Part shown: positions 43,099 through 50,879 of the stretch, piece after piece
Numbering within the stretch: the stretch's first letter is position 1
Layout of the letters: each line of letters starts with the position of its first letter
From: DYFT01 sp041695085
GTDB lineage: Bacteria > Bacteroidota > Ignavibacteria > UBA10030
DNA length: 64,000 bases
Reading direction: 5' to 3'
Assembly: GCA_041695085.1 (NCBI GenBank)
Contig: JBGFRO010000018.1
Location: 118,147 to 182,146 of the forward strand
Position numbers and translations under genes: made by a program
The notes under the pieces: model-generated
What the model was told of the DNA's origin: nothing
Databases searched by the model: none
Seen by the model: only the letters and a program-made list of their open reading frames with translations

Positions 43099-45591
43099 AT
43101 GAAACGCGTTATCGGAAGTTTTCTTCTACTTCTTGTTGGCTCGGTTCTTGTCGCTCAAGAACGAGGCTCCATTCAAGGTTCCGTTACGGATGCCGGGACC
43201 GGAAAACCGTTAGCCGGCGCCAACATCATCATTCAGGAAACGGGACAGGGGACAAGCTCAGATGCGCAAGGAGTGTTCAGCTTTGCAGACCTTCAGCCCG
43301 GAACATACACACTTACCGTTCGATACGTCGGCTATACACCAACGACTCAGCGCATTGACATCCGTGCCGGTGCCCAAACCTCGATCACCATTTCCCTTTC
43401 GCCCACTGCCATTCCGCTTCCGCAGGTGCTCGTGACGGCAACGATCGCCCGTGAACGCGAAACTCCGGCAACATTTTCAAATATGGAGACGGAACATCTG
43501 CGTCGGTTCTATGTTGCACACGACCCGCCGGCTGTGCTTGCCGAGCTGCCTTCCATCGTCAGTTATTCGTGGGAAGGGAACGATATTGGCTACAGTTTCC
43601 TCAACATCCGCGGATTCGATCAGCACCGGATCGCTGTTATGGTGAACGGTATTCCGCAAAACGATCCGGAGGATCACAACGTCTTTTGGATCGATATGCC
43701 GGATCTGCTTGCCTATACCGACAATGTGCAGGTGCAGCGGGGTGCAGGGAGCGCCTTCTATGGTCCTCCTGCCATCGGTGGTTCGATTAACATTGTTACA
43801 ACGCCGAGGGGAACAAGCCCGCGCGTTTCTCTTTCCTCTGCACTGGGTTTTCAAGAATACGGTGATCGAAACGAGACCGTCCTTAACACACGTCGATACG
43901 CTCTTTCGGTTTTTTCGGGCTTGATCGATCGACCGGAGGCACGCTATCAGATGTTCGGAAATCTTTCGACCATCCGGAGTGCCGGTTATCGCCACTTATC
44001 CTGGACCGATTTGCGGAGTTACTTCCTCGGTGTTGTCCGCTACGATGAAACAATGACCACGCGCGTGCATCTGTTCGGCGGACCGTTAGACCACGGACTC
44101 GCCTACTACGGAATCCCAAAATTCCATAACAACAAACAGCAGCGTCGTACGAACTACAATTTCTTTGTCGTCGACCCGACCGGCTCATCGTTGACCTTTG
44201 CTTCTCCACGCAAAGAACTGGAGCGAGGAACATTCTTCCAACCGCACTACGAACTGTTGCATGAATGGAGGCTCAATCCATCCCTCACGCTCCACAACAC
44301 GATTTTCTATATTCAAGGCGACGGCGCGTTCGACTACGATGGGGATTGGGTCTGGTTCGATCCGAACGCTACCCAATGGATGCGACGCTACGTCGGCTAC
44401 GATTCGACACAAACACCCTCGCTCCTGTTGCGAGGCTTTGTCGGAAACAAACAGTGGGGATGGTTGCCGCGTGTTGAATGGGATCACCACAATGGCAAGC
44501 TCACCGTCGGCGGTGAAGTGCGCATCCATCGTTCGCTTCGCTGGGGGTCGATCGCGTTTGCAACGCTCTACCCTGCCAACGTCACGCCCGACTTCCGGTT
44601 CTATCAGTACAACGGCCAAAAGGATATGATCTCGCTGTATGCCAATGAACTCTATCGCCTCACTCCCACCACAACAGTGATGGCCAATCTTCAGCTCGCC
44701 TACAATCGGTACGGGATCAGAAACGAAAAATTCCTTGGCACAACGTTCGATGTGCCGTACCTGTTTGTCAACCCGCGGATGGGGATCAACCATAATTTCT
44801 CCGAGCAGATGAACGCGTATCTTTCTCTCGGTTATACATCGCGAGAACCGCGACTCTTTCACCTCTACAATGGAGAACAGTCGTGGATCGGTTCAAAGCC
44901 CGAATTCGAAGCCACGTTGGTCAATGGAGCGGCGCGCTACAACTTCGAAAAACCGCTTGCGAGACCCGAGCGATTGCTCGACCTTGAGATCGGCGGGGGC
45001 TACCAGACTTCTCGCTACAAGCTCTCCGCCTATCTTTATTGGATGGAATTTTTCGATGAGATTATCAAAAGCGGCCAGCTCGATATTTTCGGTCGGCCGG
45101 TGACAGGCAACGCGGAACGAACACGCCATATCGGTCTGGAACTGGTGGGTCGCATTCAGCTGCTGAGCTATCTCAGCATCGACGGCAACGTTACCATTTC
45201 CCGCAATAGGCTGGTGGAGTACAAAGAATTCGACCCCACGGTAGGAGGATTTGTCTCCTTGAACGGAAATCCCATTGCGGGCTTCCCCGATCTTCTTGCC
45301 AATGCACGCATGACCTACGCTGCCGAGAATGTTGTGCTTTCACTCTGGGGGCGATATGTGAGCGCCATCTACACCGACAACAAAAACCTCGCTCATCGCC
45401 GGACCGATCCGTACACGGTATTCGATCTTGATGCTTCGTACGATGTTCCGTTTGGATCGTTTGCAACAGTGACGCTCAGAGGAAAAATCCGGAATCTCTT
45501 CAATACATTGTATCTTGCCGGTGGTGATGGCGATCAATTCTTTCCCGGGGCGGAACGGAATTATTTTATTACATTGACGTTTGATTTTTGA
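43099..45591 (+). CDS. TonB-dependent outer-membrane receptor under TPP control, probable thiamine uptake
   Basis: An 830-residue receptor. A signal peptide covers 1-19 (IGSFLLLLVGSVLVAQ). A carboxypeptidase regulatory-like domain (about 25-105) has GSVTDAGTGKPLAGANIII and VRYVGYTP. The plug domain (about 125-230) includes LNIRGFDQHRIAVMVNGIP and VQRGAGSAFYGPPAIGGSI. The rest is a 22-strand-type barrel ending in the aromatic YFITLTFDF. AAGGAGA lies 8 bases before the start. Regulation by a TPP riboswitch makes thiamine or a close precursor the likely substrate, as in known thiamine-regulated TonB receptors; the ligand itself is not visible in the sequence. Confidence 0.92.
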   Translation: MKRVIGSFLLLLVGSVLVAQERGSIQGSVTDAGTGKPLAGANIIIQETGQGTSSDAQGVFSFADLQPGTYTLTVRYVGYTPTTQRIDIRAGAQTSITISLSPTAIPLPQVLVTATIARERETPATFSNMETEHLRRFYVAHDPPAVLAELPSIVSYSWEGNDIGYSFLNIRGFDQHRIAVMVNGIPQNDPEDHNVFWIDMPDLLAYTDNVQVQRGAGSAFYGPPAIGGSINIVTTPRGTSPRVSLSSALGFQEYGDRNETVLNTRRYALSVFSGLIDRPEARYQMFGNLSTIRSAGYRHLSWTDLRSYFLGVVRYDETMTTRVHLFGGPLDHGLAYYGIPKFHNNKQQRRTNYNFFVVDPTGSSLTFASPRKELERGTFFQPHYELLHEWRLNPSLTLHNTIFYIQGDGAFDYDGDWVWFDPNATQWMRRYVGYDSTQTPSLLLRGFVGNKQWGWLPRVEWDHHNGKLTVGGEVRIHRSLRWGSIAFATLYPANVTPDFRFYQYNGQKDMISLYANELYRLTPTTTVMANLQLAYNRYGIRNEKFLGTTFDVPYLFVNPRMGINHNFSEQMNAYLSLGYTSREPRLFHLYNGEQSWIGSKPEFEATLVNGAARYNFEKPLARPERLLDLEIGGGYQTSRYKLSAYLYWMEFFDEIIKSGQLDIFGRPVTGNAERTRHIGLELVGRIQLLSYLSIDGNVTISRNRLVEYKEFDPTVGGFVSLNGNPIAGFPDLLANARMTYAAENVVLSLWGRYVSAIYTDNKNLAHRRTDPYTVFDLDASYDVPFGSFATVTLRGKIRNLFNTLYLAGGDGDQFFPGAERNYFITLTFDF

Positions 45592-45599
45592 AAGCGCAA

Positions 45600-45628
45600 T
45601 GTAGGTCGGGATGTCATCCCGACCTACA
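45600..45628. repeat. REP-like palindrome, copy 1
   Basis: TGTAGGTCGGGATG (45600-45613) and CATCCCGACCTACA (45615-45628) form a perfect 14-bp inverted repeat around one base, starting 8 bases after the TonB receptor stop. The outer TGTAGGTCG is shared with the copy at 48025 while the inner bases differ but remain paired. Confidence 0.85.
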
Positions 45629-45656
45629 CCCGATTCTTGAGAAAGGAGACCTTCCA

Positions 45657-46388
45657 ATGACACATCAAACCATTGAACCCTTCCGGGGCAGCACGGCGCT
45701 CGTCGTACGGGACGAGGTGAAAAAATACTGGTTCTTCAACCCGGAGCTTGCCGAAGTGTATGAAACCTTCTACGAGGGGAAATACAAAGAAACCGACATC
45801 CTGGAGAAAGAAGCCCTCTCAGCAATGCTGAAGCATTTTCCCGACGCCAAACGGATTTTGGATGTCGGGTGCGGAACGGGGCACTTCACGCGCTGGTACG
45901 CAGAGCTGGGATACGACACGGTTGGCCTCGATATCTCGCCGATTATGCTCAACGTTGCCATTCGTCTCTGGGATGGTCCGTTCTACAACGCGCCCGCCGA
46001 GAAACTTCCGTTTGACGATCAGTCGTTCGACGTTATCAGCTATGTCACGTGCACAGAGTATATGCCGGATCTTCGACCGGTACTCAAGCAGGCGCGTCGC
46101 GTTGGCAGGCAGGGAGTCATCATCGGTCTGATGAACAAGTGGAGCTTCCCGACGCTTCGACGCAAGATTCAGGTCTGGCTTGGAAAAAATCCGTACTATA
46201 CGACTGCAACGTTCCGGTCGCCCGGAGAGATTCGGAGGCTGTGCGTGGAGCTGTTCGGCGAGGATGGCTTTGCGTTCGATTGGATCGGCACAGCATTCCC
46301 TAAGTGGCTCGGTGGGCGAGCAGCGAAGAAACCGCTTGCGTCATTCGTTGCACTTGCGATCACGTTTCAGAGGAGGGAGGGTGATTGA
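45657..46388 (+). CDS. Class I SAM-dependent methyltransferase in the TPP-regulated operon
   Basis: A 243-residue methyltransferase of the Methyltransf_11 type. It has the SAM motif RILDVGCGTGHFTRW, then VGLDISPIML, AEKLPFDDQSFDVIS, VTCTEYMPDL and ARRVGRQGVIIGLMNK. The C-terminal part (WSFPTLRRKIQVWLG and PGEIRRLCVELFGEDGF) resembles enzymes acting on small soluble substrates. AAGGAG lies 8 bases upstream of ATG 45657. It is placed between a thiamine-type receptor and kinase-like/ThiE-like genes, so a role in salvage or modification of a thiamine-related compound is conceivable but not shown. Alternatively it may be an unrelated passenger. Confidence 0.85.
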   Translation: MTHQTIEPFRGSTALVVRDEVKKYWFFNPELAEVYETFYEGKYKETDILEKEALSAMLKHFPDAKRILDVGCGTGHFTRWYAELGYDTVGLDISPIMLNVAIRLWDGPFYNAPAEKLPFDDQSFDVISYVTCTEYMPDLRPVLKQARRVGRQGVIIGLMNKWSFPTLRRKIQVWLGKNPYYTTATFRSPGEIRRLCVELFGEDGFAFDWIGTAFPKWLGGRAAKKPLASFVALAITFQRREGD

Positions 46389-46961
46389 AGCATGAGCAGG
46401 ATGTTGAAAAGTCCTTATGGATGAAAAACGAACCGCAAAGACGCCCCCCTGCAAGCCGGGGCGCGAAGAAATTCTATTGAAAACTGCTACCTGCCAGCGA
46501 AAAATACTCACCACGGATTCACAAATTAGCTGGGACGACACAAAATCACAAAATGAAACGCCTGAAAAATGAATTTATTTCTGGTAGGCGCAATCTTCAG
46601 GTTGCGTTTTCAACCAATTATCTCAGACTAAAGCCCGCCTGCCAAACCTTATCGGCGGGCAGGTCTGCGGTTACCTATTGCGCCTGAATTTTTCAAAAAT
46701 CTCAAAATATGATAGGACGAAAGAAAAAACCTATATTATGCGCTGTATTTGAATCCCATAAAGAGAATCCTATCCCTGACTATTTCTCCTCCGATCTGTG
46801 AATCTGTGGTGGATTTTAGGTGATTTTGATTCTGACGCTGAGTAATTACGAAATCTGAAAGAACTACGAGCTGTTTGTTCACCGTAGTATTCTTCGGGTC
46901 TCGCGGTTTTTTTCAACAACCTGTTAGGGAAGTCCAACGTCATCTATTTCTCAGAGAACCA
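46389..46961. repeat. 573-base non-coding spacer filled with dispersed inverted repeats
   Basis: No gene is convincing here. ACCGCAAAGACG at 46431 starts a motif that recurs at 48100 and, inverted, near 48256. In this copy a C/G-rich hairpin (CCCC...GGGG) is inserted in the motif. CACCACGGATTCACA near 46510 recurs inverted as TGTGAATCTGTGGTGG near 46798 and again near 48316, so about 300 bases are bracketed by these arms. GCGCAATCTTCAGGTTGCG near 46592 and GCCCGCC...GGCGGGC near 46642-46662 are further hairpins. The composition is AT-richer than the genes around it. Confidence 0.65.
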
Positions 46962-48023
46962 ATGGCAGAATTCCCTCAGTTCGGAAAAATCGGAAGACAA
47001 TTCTTTGACGAGGTTATTTATCCGAAACTCGGAGCCAGACGAGCCGAGGTGCTCGTCGGCCCACGGCACGGCTGCGACAACGCGGTCATAGGACTCAACG
47101 ACGAACAGGTGTTGATCGTTACGACGGATCCGCTCTCGATTATTCCGGCGCTGGGACTGCAAGACTCCGCCTGGTTGACGGTACACCTGCTCGCTTCGGA
47201 CCTTGCAACAAGCGGCGTGGCACCCCAATTTGCGGTGTTCGATTTTAACCTTCCACCGGAGATCAGTGCAAAGGAATTTGAAGCATACGCTACCGCCATC
47301 CACAACGAGTGCGAAAAATTGGGTATCGCCATTGTGGCTGGACACACGGGCAAATTTTTCGGTTGCAACTACACCATTGTGGGGGGCGGGATGATGATGG
47401 CCATCGGCCATCGAGACACGTATCTCGCGCCAACGATGGCACAACCGGGAGACCGTGTTGTCATAACGAAGGGACTCGCCGTCGCCGCCACCGGAATTTT
47501 AGCGCGCGTATTTCCCGAAACCATTCGATCATCGTGCGGTGAGGAGATTCACCAGCGCGCCCTCTCCTATTTCAGAAAATTCTCCGTTGTGGAAGATGCG
47601 TTGACCGCCTCCTCGGTTGGCGTGAGACGAAACGGCGTCACGGCAATGCACGATGCAACCGAAGGGGGATTGTTCGGCGGACTGACGGAAATGGCGGCAG
47701 CGGCTGAATGTGGTTTCATGATTCGGCGAGATGCGATTCCCATTCCGGATGAAGTACGGGCAGTGTGTGATCTGTTTCAGATTGATCCGTATGTTACGTT
47801 AAGCGAAGGAACCCTGCTGGTGACCGTCGTGCCGGAGAAAGTCAAGACGGTGATGGACGCGTTGGCATCGAAACTGATTCCGGCTTACGAAATCGGAGCG
47901 GTTGTCCCTGCTTCCGAAGGTCTGTGGCTGAAAGATGGAGCTGAAAAAAAACCGATTGCCTTCGACGGCGTCGATCCCTACTGGGCTGCCTTTGCAAAAG
48001 CACTACAAGAAGGGGGGAAGTAA
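46962..48023 (+). CDS. AIR-synthase-fold protein, ThiL/HypE-like candidate kinase
   Basis: A 353-residue protein with AIRS N-domain (about 30-150) and AIRS C-domain (about 165-330). The ATP/Mg region appears as VGPRHGCDNAVIGL, where ThiL proteins have GDDAA, then VTTDPLSIIPALG, HLLASDLATSGVAPQFA and IVAGHTGKFFGCNYTIVGGGMMM. The C-terminal half has PGDRVVITKGLAVAATGILA and VTAMHDATEGGLFGGLTEMAAA. The superfamily includes ThiL, SelD, PurM and HypE. Its place between TPP-regulated genes and a ThiE-like gene suggests a thiamine-phosphate kinase role, but the altered acidic loop leaves this open. ATG at 46962 is used; the ribosome binding site is weak. Confidence 0.8.
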   Translation: MAEFPQFGKIGRQFFDEVIYPKLGARRAEVLVGPRHGCDNAVIGLNDEQVLIVTTDPLSIIPALGLQDSAWLTVHLLASDLATSGVAPQFAVFDFNLPPEISAKEFEAYATAIHNECEKLGIAIVAGHTGKFFGCNYTIVGGGMMMAIGHRDTYLAPTMAQPGDRVVITKGLAVAATGILARVFPETIRSSCGEEIHQRALSYFRKFSVVEDALTASSVGVRRNGVTAMHDATEGGLFGGLTEMAAAAECGFMIRRDAIPIPDEVRAVCDLFQIDPYVTLSEGTLLVTVVPEKVKTVMDALASKLIPAYEIGAVVPASEGLWLKDGAEKKPIAFDGVDPYWAAFAKALQEGGK

Positions 48024-48024
48024 C

Positions 48025-48052
48025 TGTAGGTCGAGCTTAAGCTCGACCTACA
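48025..48052. repeat. REP-like palindrome, copy 2
   Basis: TGTAGGTCGAGCTT (48025-48038) and AAGCTCGACCTACA (48039-48052) form a perfect 28-base palindrome directly after the stop codon of the kinase-like gene. Outer bases match copy 1 at 45600; the inner five differ in both arms together. Confidence 0.85.
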
Positions 48053-48095
48053 AGACGCACCATAATGCTTCAGAAAAAGTAATTACTCACCAAAG

Positions 48096-48335
48096 GAAAA
48101 CCGCAAAGACGCGAAGGACACGAAGAAAGTAAGAGCGTTATGCACTTTTATAGCTGCATCAACAACCCCGCTTTGCGGGGCACAATCTCTTCAATGTCTT
48201 TCGTCTCTTTCATAACCCTTTTTCCCTTTGCGTTTTTTGCGCCTTCGCGGTTTGTTTTTCAAGGTATCACCGGCAGAAGACACTGGCAGTTACATTTCTT
48301 TTCAAAATCTAATCCGTGAATCTGTGGTTTGACTT
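48096..48335. repeat. Repeat-bracketed spacer element before the ThiE-like gene
   Basis: The spacer between the kinase-like and ThiE-like genes begins with AACCGCAAAGACGCGAAGG near 48098. It closes with the inverted counterpart, GCGCCTTCGCGGTTTG near 48240-48256, bracketing about 160 bases. Inside is CCCCGC-TTT-GCGGGG (near 48166-48181), a hairpin with only a weak T-run. A CACAGATTCACGGATT-type motif (inverted) follows near 48310. No gene is visible. The arrangement resembles a small non-autonomous element. Confidence 0.6.
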
Positions 48336-48361
48336 TTTCACTGAGGAGTTACCGGAAAAAA

Positions 48362-49042
48362 ATGAAAAACCTTCGCGGTCTCTACCTCGTCGTCGATACA
48401 ACAATCCCTGAGGAAAAGCTTTTCCCTGTGATTGAGCAAGCGCTCGAAGGAGGCGTCGACATCCTCCAGCTCTGGGGAACGTGGAAGGATCAGGGCGAAG
48501 CGCTCAGATTGGGCAGACGCATCCACTCGCTTGCGCGGAAGCACCAGGCGACGCTTCTCATCGCGGATGACGTCGATCTCTGTGGTGCGCTCGATGCCGA
48601 TGGAGTGCATTTCGACGGCTACGCACTTCCGCGTCGACTACCCGCAGATGTGAGAAAAGAGATCGGCACCGACAAAATCATCGGTGTGACGTGCGGGAAC
48701 AACAAAGAAAAACTGCTTTGGGCTGAAGAAAACGGCGCAGATTACATCTCATTTTGCTCGATGTTCCCCTCTTCCAGTGTGGACAGTTGTGAGCTTGTTC
48801 CGTTAGAGATGGTTCGTGAGGCGAAACGAATGCTGAGCATTCCCGTCTTCGCCTCCGGCGGAATCACGTTCGAGAACATCGATCAGGTACTCGAAGCCGG
48901 AGCGGACGGCATTGCCGTTGTTTCCGCCATTCTCAAAGCTGCGCAGCCCCGTGCAGTCGCCCAACAGTTCAAGAAAAAAATTGAAGCATACGCTGTACGG
49001 CAAAGGAATCTTCGAGGCAACAACCGGATCCAGCCGGTCTAA
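48362..49042 (+). CDS. Thiamine phosphate synthase-like protein (ThiE/TenI family)
   Basis: A 226-residue TIM-barrel protein. LRGLYLVVD opens strand 1; VDILQLWGTWKDQGEAL, LLIADDVDLCGALDADGVHFD, KIIGVTCGNNKEKLLWAEENGADYI and VFASGGITFENIDQVLEAGADGIAVVSAI follow the ThiE order. Several substrate residues differ from textbook ThiE: the N-D-R/V loop is ADDVD, the VHLGQxD loop is VHFDGYAL, and the pyrophosphate loop TxTK is replaced by FPSSSVDSCE. It may be a divergent ThiE or a TenI-like relative with another phosphate-transfer or aminase-support role. TPP-riboswitch control of the operon favours a thiamine function. ATG at 48362 is preceded by GGAG at about 12 bases. Confidence 0.8.
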   Translation: MKNLRGLYLVVDTTIPEEKLFPVIEQALEGGVDILQLWGTWKDQGEALRLGRRIHSLARKHQATLLIADDVDLCGALDADGVHFDGYALPRRLPADVRKEIGTDKIIGVTCGNNKEKLLWAEENGADYISFCSMFPSSSVDSCELVPLEMVREAKRMLSIPVFASGGITFENIDQVLEAGADGIAVVSAILKAAQPRAVAQQFKKKIEAYAVRQRNLRGNNRIQPV

Positions 49043-49218
49043 TGAGCAACCTTTGGAAGAGATCCGCAAGAAGCCGCTCCCCGATGTGTTGCTGATAACA
49101 TATCGGGCTACCCGGTACGGCTGGCCTCGCGGAATTCGAGATCATCACACGAGAGCATCCTGCAGTTGAAACCATCATACGGACGGCCTCTAGTCCCAAA
49201 AACAAGCAGGTTTCAAAA

Positions 49219-49407
49219 GTGACACTAAACCCAGACACGACCAACGGTGTCGAGGTATATCAACATCCCGCCTATCCGTGGGTTTGGGTGGTTGAGGAGT
49301 ATAAGAGGATTCTCTGGTTCAAGAAACGAGCCGCGACGCATTGGTTTCTTGAGAAGGATCAGGCCTTCGAATTCGCCGAGGAGCTAAGAAAGAAACCGAA
49401 GCGTTGA
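49219..49407 (+). CDS. Small hypothetical protein
   Basis: A 62-residue frame starting with GTG at 49219, behind a CAGG-type site. The sequence is protein-like, with YQHPAYPWVWVVEEYKRILW and AFEFAEELRKKP, rich in Trp, Tyr and charged residues, but no family is recognised. The region between the ThiE-like gene and this frame (49043-49218) holds no other gene. It might be a remnant of a longer gene or a genuine small protein. Confidence 0.45.
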   Translation: MTLNPDTTNGVEVYQHPAYPWVWVVEEYKRILWFKKRAATHWFLEKDQAFEFAEELRKKPKR

Positions 49408-49746
49408 CTTCCTTCTCTCTGCGCAGCCCGCCAACTTCCGGTAGCCTGCTTCGGCTCGCAAAAGGGTCCCTATAAATTGTTTCGACTGTGGGATCGACGG
49501 ATCCCCAGCAAGCGCGCTCGCCACTGCATCGAAGGCCGAGAGGCCGTTCTTGTGCTTCGCTAAGTAGTTGCGTTCTACGTCGGAACGAGGGCTCCGCGCC
49601 GTTCGGCATTGTCAGAAATGAGAAGAGATGGAGAAGCAGCCCGGCGGCGTCTTCTTAAAAAATCGTTAAAAGGAGCATCCGCGCTGTTCATTCAGTTTGG
49701 TTTTTCGTAGTTTGCTTGCGACGTCAATTTCCATTTTCGTCGCAAG
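49408..49746. other. Spacer with possible eroded coding sequence
   Basis: No intact gene lies here. On the minus strand about 49420-49590, one frame reads like protein (NYLAKHKNGLSAFDAVASAL then QFIGTLLRAEAGYRKLAGC) but has no credible start and no family I can name. The last 60 bases before 49747 hold TTGCTTGCGACG and its near-inverse CGTCGCAAG close to the next start codon, a possible hairpin over the translation start. Confidence 0.4.
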
Positions 49747-50430
49747 ATGTCGGAAACCGACTCTCAAAAACACGAGCGCATCAACGACATTCTTCTCGGC
49801 CCGATTGAACGCCGCGCTCTCCGCTGGCTATGCGAGCGAATGCCCGCGTGGGTCACTCCCGACCTTCTAACGGTTCTTGCACTCGCCGCCGGTGTTTTGA
49901 TCGCCCTCAGTTACGTTCTCACCAACATCTCCCCCGCCTACCTCTGGCTCGCCAATTTCGGGTTTATCCTGCATTGGTTCGGCGATAGTCTCGACGGCAC
50001 ACTTGCACGCTATCGTAAGATCGAACGCCCCAAATACGGATACTTTGTGGATCATTCTCTCGATTCGCTCACCGAGTTTCTGATTGCTTTCGGCATCGGG
50101 CTCTCGCCCTACGTGCAGCTGGAGTATGCTCTGTTCGCGTTGACAGGATATCTCTTGATGTCGGTTTCCGTTTATGTGCGTACGTACGTCACCGGTGTTT
50201 TTCAAATCTCATACGGCAAGTTTGGTCCCACGGAGATTCGCGTCATGATCATCCTCGCCAACACACTCGTGTACTTTATCGGCAATCCGAAACTGGGGAC
50301 GCCTCTCAGTGCATTCACCCTATTCGACCTTGTCGCAATTGGAGTGGGGACCGTGCTCATTCTCCTCTTTGTTCTAACCACCTTCCGCGTCGCGAAAGGT
50401 TTACGCAATCAAGAGATGATACATTCCTGA
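49747..50430 (+). CDS. CDP-alcohol phosphatidyltransferase family protein
   Basis: A 227-residue inner-membrane enzyme with about six helices. The catalytic signature is complete: D80-x2-D83-G84-x2-A87-R88-x9-G98-x3-D102-x3-D106 (GDSLDGTLARYRK, then GYFVDHSLD). The family transfers a phosphoalcohol from CDP-alcohol (often CDP-diacylglycerol) to an acceptor alcohol, for instance in phosphatidylglycerol or phosphatidylinositol-type lipid synthesis. The exact acceptor is unknown. It is followed 2 bases later by a GtrA-family gene, hinting at a joint role in lipid-linked glycan or lipid metabolism. Confidence 0.9.
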   Translation: MSETDSQKHERINDILLGPIERRALRWLCERMPAWVTPDLLTVLALAAGVLIALSYVLTNISPAYLWLANFGFILHWFGDSLDGTLARYRKIERPKYGYFVDHSLDSLTEFLIAFGIGLSPYVQLEYALFALTGYLLMSVSVYVRTYVTGVFQISYGKFGPTEIRVMIILANTLVYFIGNPKLGTPLSAFTLFDLVAIGVGTVLILLFVLTTFRVAKGLRNQEMIHS

Positions 50431-50432
50431 AT

Positions 50433-50873
50433 GTGACCCGGTATAGAATCCAACTTCTTAACCGCTTTCTGAAGTTCTTCACTGCAAACCTCGGCGGGAC
50501 GATCATTGACACGACCGCCCTTTTCATGCTCGCCGAGTTCGTCTTCGCCTCTTCACACGGGCGTTACCTCATCGCGCCGGCTATTTCGTTCGAACTTGTC
50601 TTGCTAACCAATTATGCCTTCTCGTATTTCTGGATTTGGAGAGATCGTGTCGCTCACACAGTGAGTGATTTTTTGACCCGTTTTCTTTCTTATCATCTCA
50701 ACTCACAGGCCGTTTTCCTTCTCAAACTCGCACTTCTGGCCGGAATCGGTTACACAACCTTATGGCATCCCGTTCTCTGTAACCTGCTTGCATTGTCGGT
50801 GACGGGAATGATCAACTTCCTTATGCAAGAAAGAATCATCTTTTCATCCCAACGCGATCGCCACGAAGCGTAG
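50433..50873 (+). CDS. GtrA-like membrane protein
   Basis: A 146-residue protein with four transmembrane helices, the size and layout of the GtrA family. FLKFFTANLGGTIIDTTALF opens helix 1, LLTNYAFSYFWIWRD is the characteristic second-helix end, and the last helix precedes NFLMQERIIF, the conserved NFxxxRxxVF-like tail. GtrA proteins are proposed flippases for lipid-linked sugars. The only start is GTG at 50433, directly after the preceding stop, so translation is probably coupled to the CDP-alcohol phosphatidyltransferase gene. Confidence 0.88.
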   Translation: MTRYRIQLLNRFLKFFTANLGGTIIDTTALFMLAEFVFASSHGRYLIAPAISFELVLLTNYAFSYFWIWRDRVAHTVSDFLTRFLSYHLNSQAVFLLKLALLAGIGYTTLWHPVLCNLLALSVTGMINFLMQERIIFSSQRDRHEA

Positions 50874-50879
50874 CAGTTC

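Noticed and set aside
49319..49609. 96-codon minus-strand frame with Arg/Ser-rich product
   Set aside because: A different frame over the same bases looks more protein-like, and neither has a start with a ribosome binding site. Recorded only as a spacer with possible eroded coding sequence.
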